64,000 nt of DNA from Acrasis kona (Eukaryota > Heterolobosea > Eutetramitea > Acrasida > Acrasidae). The notes under the pieces are model-generated. The model saw nothing but the letters and a program-made list of their open reading frames with translations, ran no database searches and was not told the DNA's origin. The first letter of the stretch is position 1; the number at the start of each line of letters is the position of its first letter. Where the stretch lies: the NCBI GenBank assembly GCA_026419775.2, contig JAOPGA020001102.1, forward strand, positions 100,852-164,851, in the 5' to 3' direction. A program made the position numbers and the translations under genes. Positions 32,593 through 45,194 of this stretch are shown piece by piece.

Positions 32593-34929
32593 ATGAAGAT
32601 ATGGGTACTATTGAACTCTCTTTTGGTTTTATATTTGATGTTGGGATATACTAGATGTGATACAAAAATGTTTCCTGCGGATGCATATTGGAGGAGAGTC
32701 AAACACTTTGTCGAGGTGAAATCAATACACGAGGAAGATCCTCCCGGCTTGTCTCCATCCGAAGTTAAATCTAGGTATCATTTTCCAACAGCCAACTCCG
32801 CTGGTCAAGGAAAAACTATTGCCATTGTCAATGCATACAGCTATCCTTACATTGAAAGAGATTTGATCACTTTTAGTACAAAGTTTGGACTGCCCCAGTG
32901 CACAACAAGTAATGGCTGCTTGAAGATTGTAAATCAGACGGGAGGATCAAATCTTCCTGGTGTAAATAACCGTTGGGTACACGAAATAGCTTTAGACGTA
33001 CAATGGGCGCATGCAATAGCCCCATCAGCAAAAAAAATAATAGTACTATCACAATCTGACATTTTGGCAGACTTAGTTGCCGCCGTCATGTATGCCCGCC
33101 AAGTAGCTAGTTATATATCAATGTCATTGGGGGACTCCCGAGTTTGATGGGCAATACTCATTCGATATTTAATTTTGCATGGCCTGGCACTTCCCTCTTC
33201 GCTTCAACAGGTGACATTGGAGCTCAAATCACTTACCCAAGTGTTTCAGCAGAGGTCGTTGCAGTTGGCGGCACTTCTATCAATTCAACTAACGGGGTTG
33301 AGTACGGCTGGAGTTTTAGTGGGGGCGGAATATCAGCATATTCTCCGAAGCCACTTTCCCAAAAAACAGGTTCAATCAACACGAATGGATTTAGAGCTGT
33401 TCCAGTATGTTCAACTATTTTTTATTTAATTTAATCATTAGGATATTTCGTTGATAGCTGATCCTGATGTCGGACTTTCAGTATATAATAGCTATGATTG
33501 CTCAAGCGGTAATTGCTGGATGAGTTTGGGCGGTACTAGTGCATCAACACCAATAATAGCAGCACGTGCTGCCATTACAGGAGCTTTATATAGTTTGAAC
33601 TACGTATACGGTGGAAATATTCCTATAAAGGATGTCACGAATGGATTTTCGTCTGATGGTACCAATACGTTTAGGTGCGTAAAAGGTTATGACCTCGTAA
33701 CAGGACTAGGAGTATGGGATGACTCATATCCTAGGACTATAGAACCTCACTATACAATTAGGACGCCTACACCTACTTCTACTAGTAGACCTCCAACATC
33801 TAATGCTCCAACGACTACTAGGCCCAGTAATTCGCCCACCACTACTAGAACAGTTTTAACAACCAAATCACCGACAATGGCACCAACTACTAGAACTCCT
33901 ACAACATCGAGACCTCCTACTATTGCTCCAACAACTACTAAAAGCCCTACAACCAGGTCTCCCACAGTTTCACCCACAACTACTAGAGCATCCACTGCTC
34001 ATCCAACAACTACTAAAAGCCCTACATCTACCAGGTCCCCCACAGTTTCGCCCACAACTACAACGAGAGTCCCAACAACTTCTACTCCTACAACAACTAG
34101 ATCTCCTACCATTGCACCCACCACTACTAGAGCACCAACTACTTCTCCAACAACCAAAAATCCCACAACAACAAGACCTCCTACTGTTACACCCACCACC
34201 ACAAGAGCTCCGACAACTAGACCTTCTACCATTACACCAACAACTACTAGAGCACCTACTATCTGTCCAACAACCACTAAAAGTCCTACTACTATTCCTA
34301 CAACAGCGAGACCTCCTACTATTGCTCCAACAACCACTAAAAGCCCTACATCTACCAGGTCTCCCACAGTTTCACCCACGACTACTAGAGCATCCACTGC
34401 TCATCCAACAACTACTAAAAGCCTTACAACAACTACTAGAGCACCTACAACAACAAGATCTCCTACTGTGCCTCCAGCAACTACTAGAGCTCCTATCACC
34501 TCTCCAACAACCACTAAAAGCTCTATAACTACCAGATCTCCTACCGCTTCATCAACAACTACTAGAGCATCGACTCCTACAACCACCAGGTCTCCCACAG
34601 TTTCACCCACAACTACTAGAGCATCCACTGCTCATCCAACAACTACTAAAAGCCCTACATCTACCAGGTCCCCCACAGTTTCGCCCACAACTACAACGAG
34701 AGTCCCAACAACTTCTACTCCTACAACAACTAGATCTCCTACCATTGCACCCACCACTACTAGAGCACCAACTACTTCTCCAACAACCAAAAATCCCACA
34801 ACAACAAGACCTCCTACTGTTACACCCACCACCACAAGAGCTCCGACAACGAGAAGTCCGCCAAGTCTTCCAACTAGTCCTATGGCTAGTAGAGCTCCAA
34901 CAACGAAATCTCCCACAACCAGAACTTGA
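32593..34929 (+). CDS. Sedolisin-family (S53) serine-carboxyl peptidase with a Thr/Pro-rich tail
   Basis: A signal peptide (MKIWVLLNSLLVLYLMLGYT) is followed by GLSPSEVKSRYHFPTANSAG, QGKTIAIVNAYSYP, the catalytic Glu and Asp in WVHEIALDVQWAHAIAPSAK, FASTGDIGAQITYPSVSAEV with the oxyanion Asp, VVAVGGTSI, and the nucleophile in SLGGTSASTPIIAARAAITG. Only about 40 residues precede the mature fold, so the long inhibitory propeptide of most S53 enzymes is missing. One intron lies near 33405-33441. The frame changes twice, near 33126-33132 and 33166-33172. Removing one T at each gives SMSWGTPEFDGQYSFDINFA, as expected for the family. A 390-residue Thr/Pro/Ser repeat tail follows, probably O-glycosylated. 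The enzyme is probably secreted or lysosomal. Confidence 0.8.
33952..34217 (+). repeat. 266-bp direct repeat, copy 1, in the Thr/Pro tail
   Basis: Identical, as far as I can read, to 34585-34850 (offset 633 bp, in frame). A shorter third match starts near 34345. Both copies encode TTRASTAHPTTTKSPTSTRS and following units. The multiple-of-three offset keeps the frame, as expected for a recently expanded minisatellite. Confidence 0.9.
34585..34850 (+). repeat. 266-bp direct repeat, copy 2
   Basis: Second copy of the block at 33952-34217. Identity over the full length points to a recent duplication, gene conversion, or an assembly artefact. Confidence 0.9.
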
Positions 34930-35251
34930 TTTTTTATGGCCTACTGTGTCTAAATCTTCACTCGCAGTCTCGCACATCAAATTTGAAATAAAAATACGTT
35001 GGATCTATTCGCAGGTGCCTAGTTTTGTTGTTTTGAAGTTGAAGGTACCTGATTGGTAAGAGGTATGTGTTAAAAGATGATCTAGGTACTGCTTTGTTTG
35101 TTCAGGCAAAATGACGCGAGTATTGTTCAATCCAGCAAAATTCGAGAATATAATGAAGCCACATAAAATACTAAATTTTTTTTAACGTTCTTCATAGTTT
35201 TTATTTATAAATCATTTTCAAGCTGTACACACATATTGGTTTATATTCAGG
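34930..35251. other. Intergenic stretch, no gene seen
   Basis: About 320 bp of AT-rich sequence between the sedolisin stop and the glycosidase fragment. No frame of note. Confidence 0.5.
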
Positions 35252-35443
35252 TCACTTTGGTGGTGGTTTGAAAGAATGATAATATTTCCTCAACACTTGT
35301 TGAGCGGGTTTAGATTGTGGCGTTAAACACACATCATCAGGACCTCCATATGCTGCATCAGTCACCCAATTCCACCAGTAAAACCCATAAAACCATTCTT
35401 GATAAGGCAGGAACCTCCCAACAAACAAGATGAGTTCATACGG
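35252..35443 (-). pseudogene. GH113-like glycosidase, C-terminal fragment
   Basis: Read leftwards, the frame gives PYQEWFYGFYWWNWVTDAAY, GGPDDVCLTPQSKPAQQVLR and KYYHSFKPPPK, then TGA. The G-F-Y-W-W-N-W...D...GG pattern followed by TPQ-x-KPA is the conserved end of GH113-type glycosidases. No upstream catalytic domain is found and the frame is closed at 35444. It is an isolated 3' remnant, oriented opposite to the N-terminal remnant at 10.6 kb. Confidence 0.6.
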
Positions 35444-36291
35444 TTACGAAATAGAGGACGTGATGGTTACTGGTGTAGAGCCAGCAGAGGGTTACGATAC
35501 CAATTACTCTTGTATTTGTTACGTTGTGGACAGCAATGATGGGATCGATTTTCTGAAATCAATTTTAAATAATTACTCGAACACCAATCTGCATGTATCC
35601 AAGCATACAATACCATACACATCTGTGATGTCCACCTTCCAGGTTTCACCAAATGGTCAACCAGGATCTTCGTCCAAAAAAAAATGGACAAGACAATGCT
35701 AGACAAGCGTCACATGCTGTGAGTTTAACATACATTACTATCCACGGTAGCTTTTGCTTTTGCAACCCTCCTTCCCTCGCTGGTCCGTAACGTTCACTCT
35801 TGCGCAATTCGTTCAATGTCAACTTGCTAGGTGCAAGGAAATCTTCACGGTTTGTTTTGTAATAGTTGTATTTTAATAATTTATAAATAACAAATAATGT
35901 CAGTGGTCACCCGTTAAATTTTTCAAGAAGTTCTACAAGATGCACCCATGTGAAAGCAAGTTACGAACACACTATAGTGACATCAAGACAGAACATTATT
36001 AAGCGGTCTCGTTACCAATATAAATAAGATAGTTGGATTGTCGCATCAGATCTCGTTCCCAAATGAGAAGTGGATAAAGCTCGTTTCCAGAAAACTTAGG
36101 GCAATCTCCAAAGGAAGGCTAATCATAAACGCCGATGCCTCATTTAAATGACCAAGCAGGAATGCAGAAGATTACGATTACAGCAAAACAGTGGTAGCGA
36201 CATCGAAATGACGGAAGAGGGCAACAAGAAGTCCAAACTCAACGATGGGTCAGTAAGGAGGAAATCTACCCGAAAAACAACTACCGTATAA
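35430..36291 (+). CDS. Uncertain hypothetical gene in pieces
   Basis: Three candidate coding pieces lie in order: 35430-35702 (MSSYGYEIEDVMVTGVEPAE and on, 90 residues), an open piece around 36025-36150 (FPNEKWIKLVSRKLRAISKG), and 36148-36291 (47 residues, basic, ending in RRKSTRKTTTV). The first runs through an A9 tract at 35676; one A fewer would continue as KKNGQDNARQASHA. I could not find a convincing splice path through 35703-36020, which otherwise holds nothing I recognise. It may be one gene, a decayed gene, or chance frames. Confidence 0.25.
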
Positions 36292-36352
36292 ATCGTCAAA
36301 GTTTCTGACGTCGCGGGCCCAGCAATGGGTAATAAATATTTTAATTTTAATT

Positions 36353-39300
36353 TTATTCAAAAGAAAGGTCTGATACGATTGTTTTAATGAGTAAGTTTGG
36401 AATAACCTTGGTATTTTCTAGCTTTAAGTTCGTAGCAGGCGATGTCGAATGATTTTTTAACCAATTTAAAATGTATTCTTTTTCATATGTGAAACCATCG
36501 CATGTCACCACAGGGTCAATAAAGACGCTGCGCGAGATGCTACATTTAAGCGAGTCTTTCAATACATTAATAGGTAATCTAGATGGCTTATCCAACGTCA
36601 CATTAGTAACAGCCTCTTGATATTTCAGTAAGTCAGATAATTTCATTTCAGCGCCTCCGCTTCCAGTGTCTATCGAGCAACAATGGTTTTTGATACAGAG
36701 AACTTTACCATAATACTTGGTATCATCCTTTATGTATGCAATTAATTCATCTAACGTAACATTCCTTGCGCTAACTGGAACTATAAATTTATGATCGTCC
36801 TCAGCATCAACTTGGTGACCTAACTTTCTGATTAATGACAGAGTGTTGTCCTCTATATTGGGTACTCCGTATTCATCCAACACAGACACCATGTCTTTTG
36901 TGTTGGTCTTTAAAAGTACAGGCAACAATGATGGATCTTGGAGCATGAAGCTCTTATTAAGTTCTTTCGCAATAATTAAATAAATGTCTATCAAATTAGA
37001 GCATCTTCGAGGAAGTAACAACATGGACTGTTCATAAACACAACCTGATATAGGTTCTACATCTTTTCTCGAAATGTTTTTACCGTCGTGTCTGTATATG
37101 CACTTTATTTGATTCACTTCAAACACTTCAACATCTTCTAGCTTTTTTAATTGCTCTTGCAAGTTGTTGTATTTGTTGATGGGTAATTGCTCGCAACTAC
37201 TCGTTTGATTCATAAAGAGGCGAAGCACACTGCTTTTAAATTCTGCACTGCGAATATTGGCCTGGATAGAATGCACGTCTATATTTACCGCTTGCTCAAC
37301 TCTGCCCGATAAGTATTCAGACGTTACTTGTTGGGATAAATACTTCAAATTAAGTTTAGGTACAAGGTCATTCAACTGTGGATGTAAAAAGTTGAACGTA
37401 TCATCATGTATTCTTTTGAGTAGATAAGGTACATTGTTGACTGTTATGTGATCTATTTGTTGTAGCGTAATGCGGTGATCCAATAGATAGCTGTCAAAAA
37501 GATCATCATTGTATTTTGTGATCAATGTGCGAATTAGATAGATTGACAGATCTGCTTGGGTCGGATCGCATCTTGTTTGATCTTTGCTCATGTGGAATAA
37601 GTCATGCAGAAGACCCCTACATATCTCTCTACTGGGATGATCCTCTACTTTAACACATTGGAAGAACTTGAGTGATTTTAGATACTCTGAAGGTAATTTG
37701 TATATGAACGGTTTATAGTCCTTCTCAATGCTCAAGAACACTCTATTAGGGTGTATGAACTCGCTGTTCAAGAACACTAATGGATACTTGTGTAGATCTT
37801 CGGGCATATCAACATTGTTTCTGTGTAGATAGTTATAAATGCTATTTACTACCTTATTTGTGTTTTTCAATTGCTGGTTGCATGCATATTGTTTTCAAAT
37901 GATCATAGACATCTTTGGGTTCAATTTTATAATCTGGATTTAACTTTTTAACATAATCCAAGTAAGAATGATCAAATACATGCTTTGTTGTATAAACCAA
38001 GTCAACTGAGTTATTGTCAACAACATTTTTGACAGTTTTGAATAAAGTATCTACTCTTATACTATCAGGGTACTTTCTTTGATCTAATTTAAGGATAGGA
38101 ACAATTGCATTTTTTCTCACTTCAACATCCTTATAAAAGGCCTCTATAAATGGCCTAAGTTTAATGAATTTTTTAATTGATAATTTCTCTTCTCTCTCTT
38201 GCATCAATATTATCAAACATTTTATAACAAATGACTTATTTATAGTTGTAATCATTCCTAAATGTTTTAATAGACTTATCCATTTTGGTTCTGCAAATTG
38301 CTTTGAAGGAAAGACAAGTTGAAGGTTTTCCCTAAACAATTTGAACAATGGTACAGTAGGGTCATATAATTCTGAAATACAGTACTTTGTGTCATCCTCA
38401 CCAACAACAAACTTTAAATGCTTGATATTCTCAAATAATTGATTATTTGGTTTTGTTGTGTGGTATAAAGTGCGCTGCTTCAATACCTCCAAGTGTTTGT
38501 AACATGTTTCTTCATCTTGTTTCTCAAACCATTTTTTAAAAATATGATGTTCAGCAAAGTGGAGGTATTCGAATTTCTTGAGTTTTTTAATCATGTAGAT
38601 CTGAGAATATGGATAAAGATTTTGCAAAATCTTTATAGGAGGACATTTTGTTGATTTTAGTATATTATCCCCTGAAGAGTCATCCAAATAAATATCAACA
38701 TGTTGTTGAAAGCTATTCAATTCCTTTAGAGCAGTTCGTTCGCCATTGATAAGAGGAAATAATGGAAAATTGAAAATGTCTTCGTTATAGGATCTATCAG
38801 TCGATGCAAGGTAACAATATTTTAAAATAATTAAATCACAACCACTCTTGTTCTTCATTTTATCAAAGTTTGATCGATACAGAGCATCACACAAAGTCTT
38901 TTGGTCCTTTATGACGGTGACATGGCGCTTGATATTATCAAATAATGAATTATATAGATGACCGCTATCTACTTTTAGAACATCAACACCCATATCGATT
39001 AATACACTGGTGAGTGTATGATCATTTGAATGATATACATTTTTGATTTGATTGAGACCTTTCATTCCATTATTTGTTGGCACTATTGGGTAATTTTGTT
39101 GTAATAGCGACTGCTTGACACCCTTTGACGTATCAATGATTTTGTAAATGGCATTATAAAATGGTTCATGTTGCTCAGAGAATGGAGGTATCTCGATATT
39201 CCTCATATCTTTAATAAAGTCTGATTCATAACTGTACACTTTGACAAACGGCTCAAGACTTTTAAAATACACCGGAGTCTTGATAAACTGATTTTTTAAA

Positions 39301-42300
39301 CTGGGTATTACCCTGAATAGGTCAACATTACCTCCTTTGTAAAGCTTGTTAAAACTAGATAAGAAATGCACTCCTTCAGCATAATTCAGTACAGGTAAGT
39401 TATCAAGTGATGGCATTTGTTCATTTGATATTTGCAACAAAAATTTCCACAGTTGTTCAATAAATTCAGCACTGGTGTTGACTATATTTGCTTGTGATTT
39501 GAAATGACTTGACAACCGAGCAGCAATACTGTTCTTGTTGAACATGTTAAGATTTACATTATTCTCCTGAAATTTTTGAGTAACTGTTTCTTTCAAAATA
39601 ACAAGTGGAAGAATTTTCATAATTAAATTAATATCCCTATTTTTGTTCTCCTCATTCAATACGATAGCGTCCTTCAAACAAACAAATCTTGATGAATTTG
39701 TTAAATAAAAGAATGGCTTCTGAGAAATGAGTTGGTAGAAGGGACTAATTATACAATAAAAGTTACTGTCCTTTGCAACGTTTGGAAACAAGTTGAGCAA
39801 GGAGGAATACTTGTCATCAATTTCTTTACCATCGAGATATGGAATTTTTAATGTAAGGTCAACCACTTGGTGGTGAATAAGATTAACAACACTAACAGAT
39901 ACGCACTCTGATATAAGAAGATTGTTCCATTTTGAAATATCACAATCACCGTTTCGATTTTGAATCAAATCCATACGACTCGAAAAGAGTTCAAAGTACC
40001 CATTTGTATGGAAGGGTAACTCATACTTGGTTTTGACTATTGGCAGGAAACAATACATGCTATGTTTCTTGTTGGTCGTATTATTGGTCAGTTCGATAGC
40101 AACGGATGCATGCGGAATCATTCGGTGCCTCTCTGTTGTTTTATTTTCGCAGTGATATATGGCAAATTGCATACTTTTGGTACCTGCTGTGTGTCCAGAC
40201 ACTAACCATGTGCGTTTGTTTTCCTTTCCGTCTTTAATGACCATATCTACCTTACCAACGCGTGAGTTTGGAGCTGGCTCGGTACCCACGACTTTGTTAG
40301 AGATTTGTGCATGAATGTAATTTTCTACCTGATAAACATCATCGCTCATCTTGTTGAGTTCTGCTGATCTTGTTTTCGAAATACTTACTATCTTTCTTGA
40401 GCCATTCCCGTCATCAATGAACAGTTTAACATGACGAATGTTATTCAAAAAAATGAGCAAGTCAGGAGCGTCCAGTTTAAATTAATCGAATAATTTAACA
40501 GCCATGTCCGTCGTTACAGCTTCATTTAGCAATCTACTGGTTTCTGCTTGTTTTCTTGTTCGAAGAGGCATTCTTATGAGCGTACCATCCAATTTCTTTC
40601 TCGTGTCGTATTTTATTTCGGATCTGGCGAATGGTTTGTATGTATCCTCAAACGTACTCGATGTCTTGATGACATTGTAGCAAAGTCCTGGCATTTTTCC
40701 ACAAGGAATGTACTTTTGTTGAGGATCTAAGAAAGCAAGTTTATCACCAGATAGAATGCATGGCACTTCAGTGTAGCGATACACAGTGTTGAAACCAAGA
40801 CCAAACCTTCCAATTTTCGCTTTTTCATGAATTTTGAATTTACCGTTAATATTTTGAATGGATTTCCAGTCAGAGTCTTTGAACGTTTTGTTGTTATATG
40901 CAATGATGCTTGGGCCTTGTAGGTCATTAGAGTGGCCGTTAATGATGCTACTAGATGAGTAGTGATTAAGATCTAATATCATGTAGAACTGATCTGCACC
41001 AGCATCATCTGCATTTTGTAGAAGTTCTCTAAGAAGAGATTCTCTGTCGCTGTATTCGCTGAGGATGTTATTGATACGATCGCACAAGTCCTCTGATTGA
41101 CCAAAATCTTGAACCCAGAGTTGGTTCTCTACTGCTACATGGTCTTCGAGAGACTTGACGTTAAAATACTGCGCAATCTCAAAGGAAATCAAACTATTCA
41201 ATCGCTTTGATTCATATTCATTGCATGAGATACTTTTTTGATAAAATATTCTATTGGCAGGTAGGAATTTACCTGATTGAGTTGGCAGTTGTACTTGTCC
41301 GCTTGTAATCTTATCATTTGTAAATTTCTCGCAGGTAATCAAGTTCATGAGTTGTACTGCAAGTTGTATCCTGGAACTAGCATCATGGCGAGAAGGAATT
41401 TCTTCCAGTATTTTAAATAGGTCATCACAGTCAAATTGCTTCTTTATACCAATCACCTTCAATAAATTGTTGTATTTGAGCAGTGACTTTGGAAGTCTAT
41501 TGAGGTGAGGTGAGAAATCGGCGTTCCAGGATTTTGGATACGATTTAGCAATGGCGCTGTACGGTACTTTACTACCTTCAATAATAAGATAACCAATGTT
41601 TCTAATCTTTTCAGCATGTTGCTTATTTGCGGAAACTGAATCTAAATACGAATAGATTTCATCATATAAAATAGTCATAAATGATTCTTTTTTGAATCTC
41701 TCCATCTGCGTACTTGACTTGCATATTCTCTATATGTTGCAACACCATATCGATGGGCACATTCTGGTTCCAGTTGAACATTTTTTGTAGGGTATAACAA
41801 ACATCGATATTACAAATGTGTACTCCTGGCACAGTATGAACAAGATTATAATGAGATTTTGGAAGGGTATCTTCAATGGAGCCCAATACCTGATTCATGC
41901 ATGGCAACCATTTAACATTTCTGTTGAAGTCAAAGAAACCCTTTAGTAGCAGTAGCTCATCGCCGTTTTTAGAGTTAAGATAATTGATCAACCTCATCGA
42001 GAAATTATAATCAGTGTTACAGATATACTTTGATAGCATTAAGGGAGTGATTTTTTGGATCATTGAACACTTTTCAAGCATTGGAAGGAATCTCTTATAT
42101 TTTTCTGGAACAAAATAATGACGAAAGTCAGTGCACTCAAGCAACTTTACAATATCTATTTTTCTAGGATCTATCAACTCACGGGGACTTAAGTGTATTT
42201 TAAGATCGGGAACATAAATGAATTTAATAGATCCGAGAAGCAGAGAGAATCCAAATTTTTTATCATTCAATGAGAACACTTCCAAAAGAGCAGCATCAAG

Positions 42301-45045
42301 TAGATCTATCACCTGTTGATCTACTTGAATGCGCCCATTGTCTATTTCAGAAAATAACACCCTGTAGTACTCAATTTTCGTCATTCTCTTGACATTGAAT
42401 ACATCAACCAAAAACTGTGCTTCCTTGCCCTTATAGTCGAGATGCATGTCGCCTAATGCGATATTGCTTTTGATAGCCTTAGGGCGCAGTTTGTGTTGCT
42501 TATTAAGAGCAACATACATTCTGTTTAATTTCCCAAATGTTTTAAATATTGGCAAATGACTAATTGTATTGATCGTGTTCGAACGTACAGTAGAGTCGTT
42601 CATCGCGCTGAACAGTTGTAAAAAGGTCAAGTACAAGGATGAATCTGGTCTATTTTTTAGGTACTTTGAGATTAGTTCAACAGCAATAGATAATTCCAAA
42701 GTTGGTATGTGGACAAGTACATCATTCATTGAATGATCAACTATTCTTAAACCACATCTCTCAAGTGCGATACGTATTTCAATAAACTGAATTTGTTCAA
42801 ATGTATTTCGTAAATCACGAACGACATAATCTCCGTGAGGGCTCATCATGTGTTTAAATTGTCTGGCACCACCAACAACAACAGTTGGCACAAGAGGAAG
42901 CATGTTGAACAACTTCTTATCCTCCTCGGAACAATCTGCCATGTAATTATTTATATCCTTTATTACTTTGTTGTCGGAAAATGGAGATTTGCTCTTTTCT
43001 TTTTCGTTCACATCATTCTTTAATATCTTTAACAAACAGATACAAAAGTGATTGTGGTTCATAACTACAAGTTTTGAAGTTGAGAACTTTAATGAGATGT
43101 CTTTCAAAATTGGTGTTGTTCTTGAAATCAAACTAGATAGCTGAGAAATAAAAGGCTCCAACAATGAGGTTTGTCTCTGATCGCATAAATAAACAGTGTT
43201 TATACCAAAACGAATCAAATCATGAGGAAGCACACGAAGAAGAGGCACTTCTACAATATTGGACGAATTCAACACATTATAACAAAAGCTTAAGATGTGT
43301 TGGTCTTCTATCAAATCTTGATCACACATTTCAAACTTATTCTTTAGTGCAGTCAAAAGCACTTCTGGTTCTATCGTTCGAATAGCTCTACCGCTTCTCT
43401 CAAAAGACGTTTTTATATGATTGGGTAACTCACAAACATTCATCACCTTAGTAGCCACTTTGTTAACTGCATACCGCACGTTTTCAGAGGTAGCAGTTTC
43501 GTCCAACAAAAGATGTATATTTGATGCACATACTCGTGCATTTGAAAAAGTATCAAACAATTCCAAATCACTATCGTAGATTTCTTTGTAAACATGATAT
43601 GTAATGGCGAACCAATCACTTTGGCAGTCATAGGTTGGAAACAAGGAGAAGAGCTCGCTCTTTGTTAACAAATTACTATTATGCTTTAAATGATTGAGCA
43701 GTCTAACATAAGCAGGTGCCAACACATCTGATTTCAACGACTCGTTCCATGATGACTTTTGTTTGGCCTCTCCCATAAGATCGCAGGACTCCTTCCATAA
43801 TTCTCTTCTATTAGATGACAGTTCAAAGAATGAATTGATGTGGACTGGTAGCATTGTGGAATCGGGCATTGGCAGGAAACAATAAGCCCTTGCATCTTTG
43901 AGTTGAATTTCGACGATTGACCGTCATGATGGTCTGCAATTCTTTCTAATCTTGCTGCCACGCATCCATAAGGTATTCTCTTTGTAGAGACTTTGTTATC
44001 GAGGGCGTCTTTTGCCATGGTCATGGATTTAGTGGCGCCAAGATACCCACTAAACATCCAAGTCTCTTGAATTTTTCTTTGCTCTTGTAATTTATCTACG
44101 GCGTGGAATGTTTCATTAACTTTTAGTTGATACAGTGCGTTGTAATCAGTTGTTGGTCCTCGCTGAACGACTTGTTCGAATTGATTCAATAAAAGTTTCA
44201 ATTTTAGTTTTTCTTTGGCATCGTGTTTGGTCTGTACAATTTCCATGAGATACCAATCCTGGATGGTACCATGGAGTGGTCGATATTGAATGCTGATGGT
44301 TGTAATGTTCTTCAGGAATATTGCGTCGGTTACGGCCTCTTTGGCAAAAGAGGTGAGCATTTCCTTGATGCTTTTGGAAGTGAATGTTAATGTTGAGATT
44401 TTGCTCTTGAGGGCTCTTTCCTTTGTTCGTAGGGGGAATCGGAACATGGTGCCCTCAAATTCTTGTTTTGCATTCAATTGAAAATTGTAATGATTATTAA
44501 GTGTCGAGAAGAAACTTCGAATCGGGGAGATCTTTCCGTGTGATTTGATCAAATTAATTCTTGTACCTGGAGCACCACCTGCATCGAATGATCTGACAAG
44601 AGTCGGAACCAAGTCGTAGTGTGGGTCAAATAGCACGGCGTACTTTCCGGTGACAAAGTTGGGGTAGTCTGTAAGATGATAGACGGAATTAAATCCAATT
44701 CCAAAACGACCAGTTTTGTCCTTCTCGCTTTCTTTTCTTGAATTCCCCAAGCTAATGACGGAGTCGAAGTCCTTGCCCTCGAATTTGGAATTGTTGTAGC
44801 AGATAAGCGAAGGACCTTCTAGGTGGCCTTTTAGGGTAGGGTTTTCTTCGAGCATTACTCTGAACTCTGTTGCTCCTGCATCTGTTCTATTGTTAAAATA
44901 ATTTAGTTGTAATTGACGTACCATCTGCGTTTTGAAGGAGCTCCCTTATGGTCTGTGTGCCAGGTGGATAATCCTTGAGGATATTTTTGAGTCTTTGGGT
45001 CAGTGGCTCAGACTGACCGAAACTCTCGCAGTCGTCTTCTTCCAT
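36353..45045 (-). CDS. Giant sacsin-like protein: two Hsp90-type ATPase repeats and a C-terminal U-box
   Basis: About 2,880 residues. The first sacsin repeat begins FGQSEPLTQRLKNILKDYPP and holds IRELLQNADDAGATEFRVML, GPSLICYNNSKFEGKDF and GRFGIGFNSVYH. A second repeat, around residues 1200-1420, has FGQSEDLCDRINNILSEY, LLRELLQNADDAGADQFYMI and GRFGLGFNTVYR. Both keep the Bergerat-fold Glu/Asn and glycine box, so they probably bind ATP. The last 70 residues are a U-box: LKCSISRSVFIDPVVTCDGF, TYEKEYILNWLKNHS, ATNLKLENTKVIPN. No ubiquitin-like, J or HEPN domain is seen. One 40-nt intron lies near 44892-44931. Four breaks interrupt the frame: near 43920-43935, T6 at 41688-41693, an in-frame TAA at 40482-40484, and T5 at 37863-37867. 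Start is the ATG at 45045. A ubiquitin-ligating chaperone is inferred. Confidence 0.75.
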
Positions 45046-45194
45046 TTTTAAAATGTATTTTACATGATCACTCTTCCTTCGAAATTTATAGGCAAATCCG
45101 GTTTCCTTTGAGATTTTTAAATCATTTATTGTCAAATCTGGTCTTCTTGAAGTCGATTAAGGATTAATCACATAAATGGGTTGTTCAAATTACA

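Noticed and set aside
33750-34980. Val/Gly-rich minus-strand frames opposite the Thr/Pro tail
   Set aside because: Shadow of the ACT-rich repeat; no start context, no domain.
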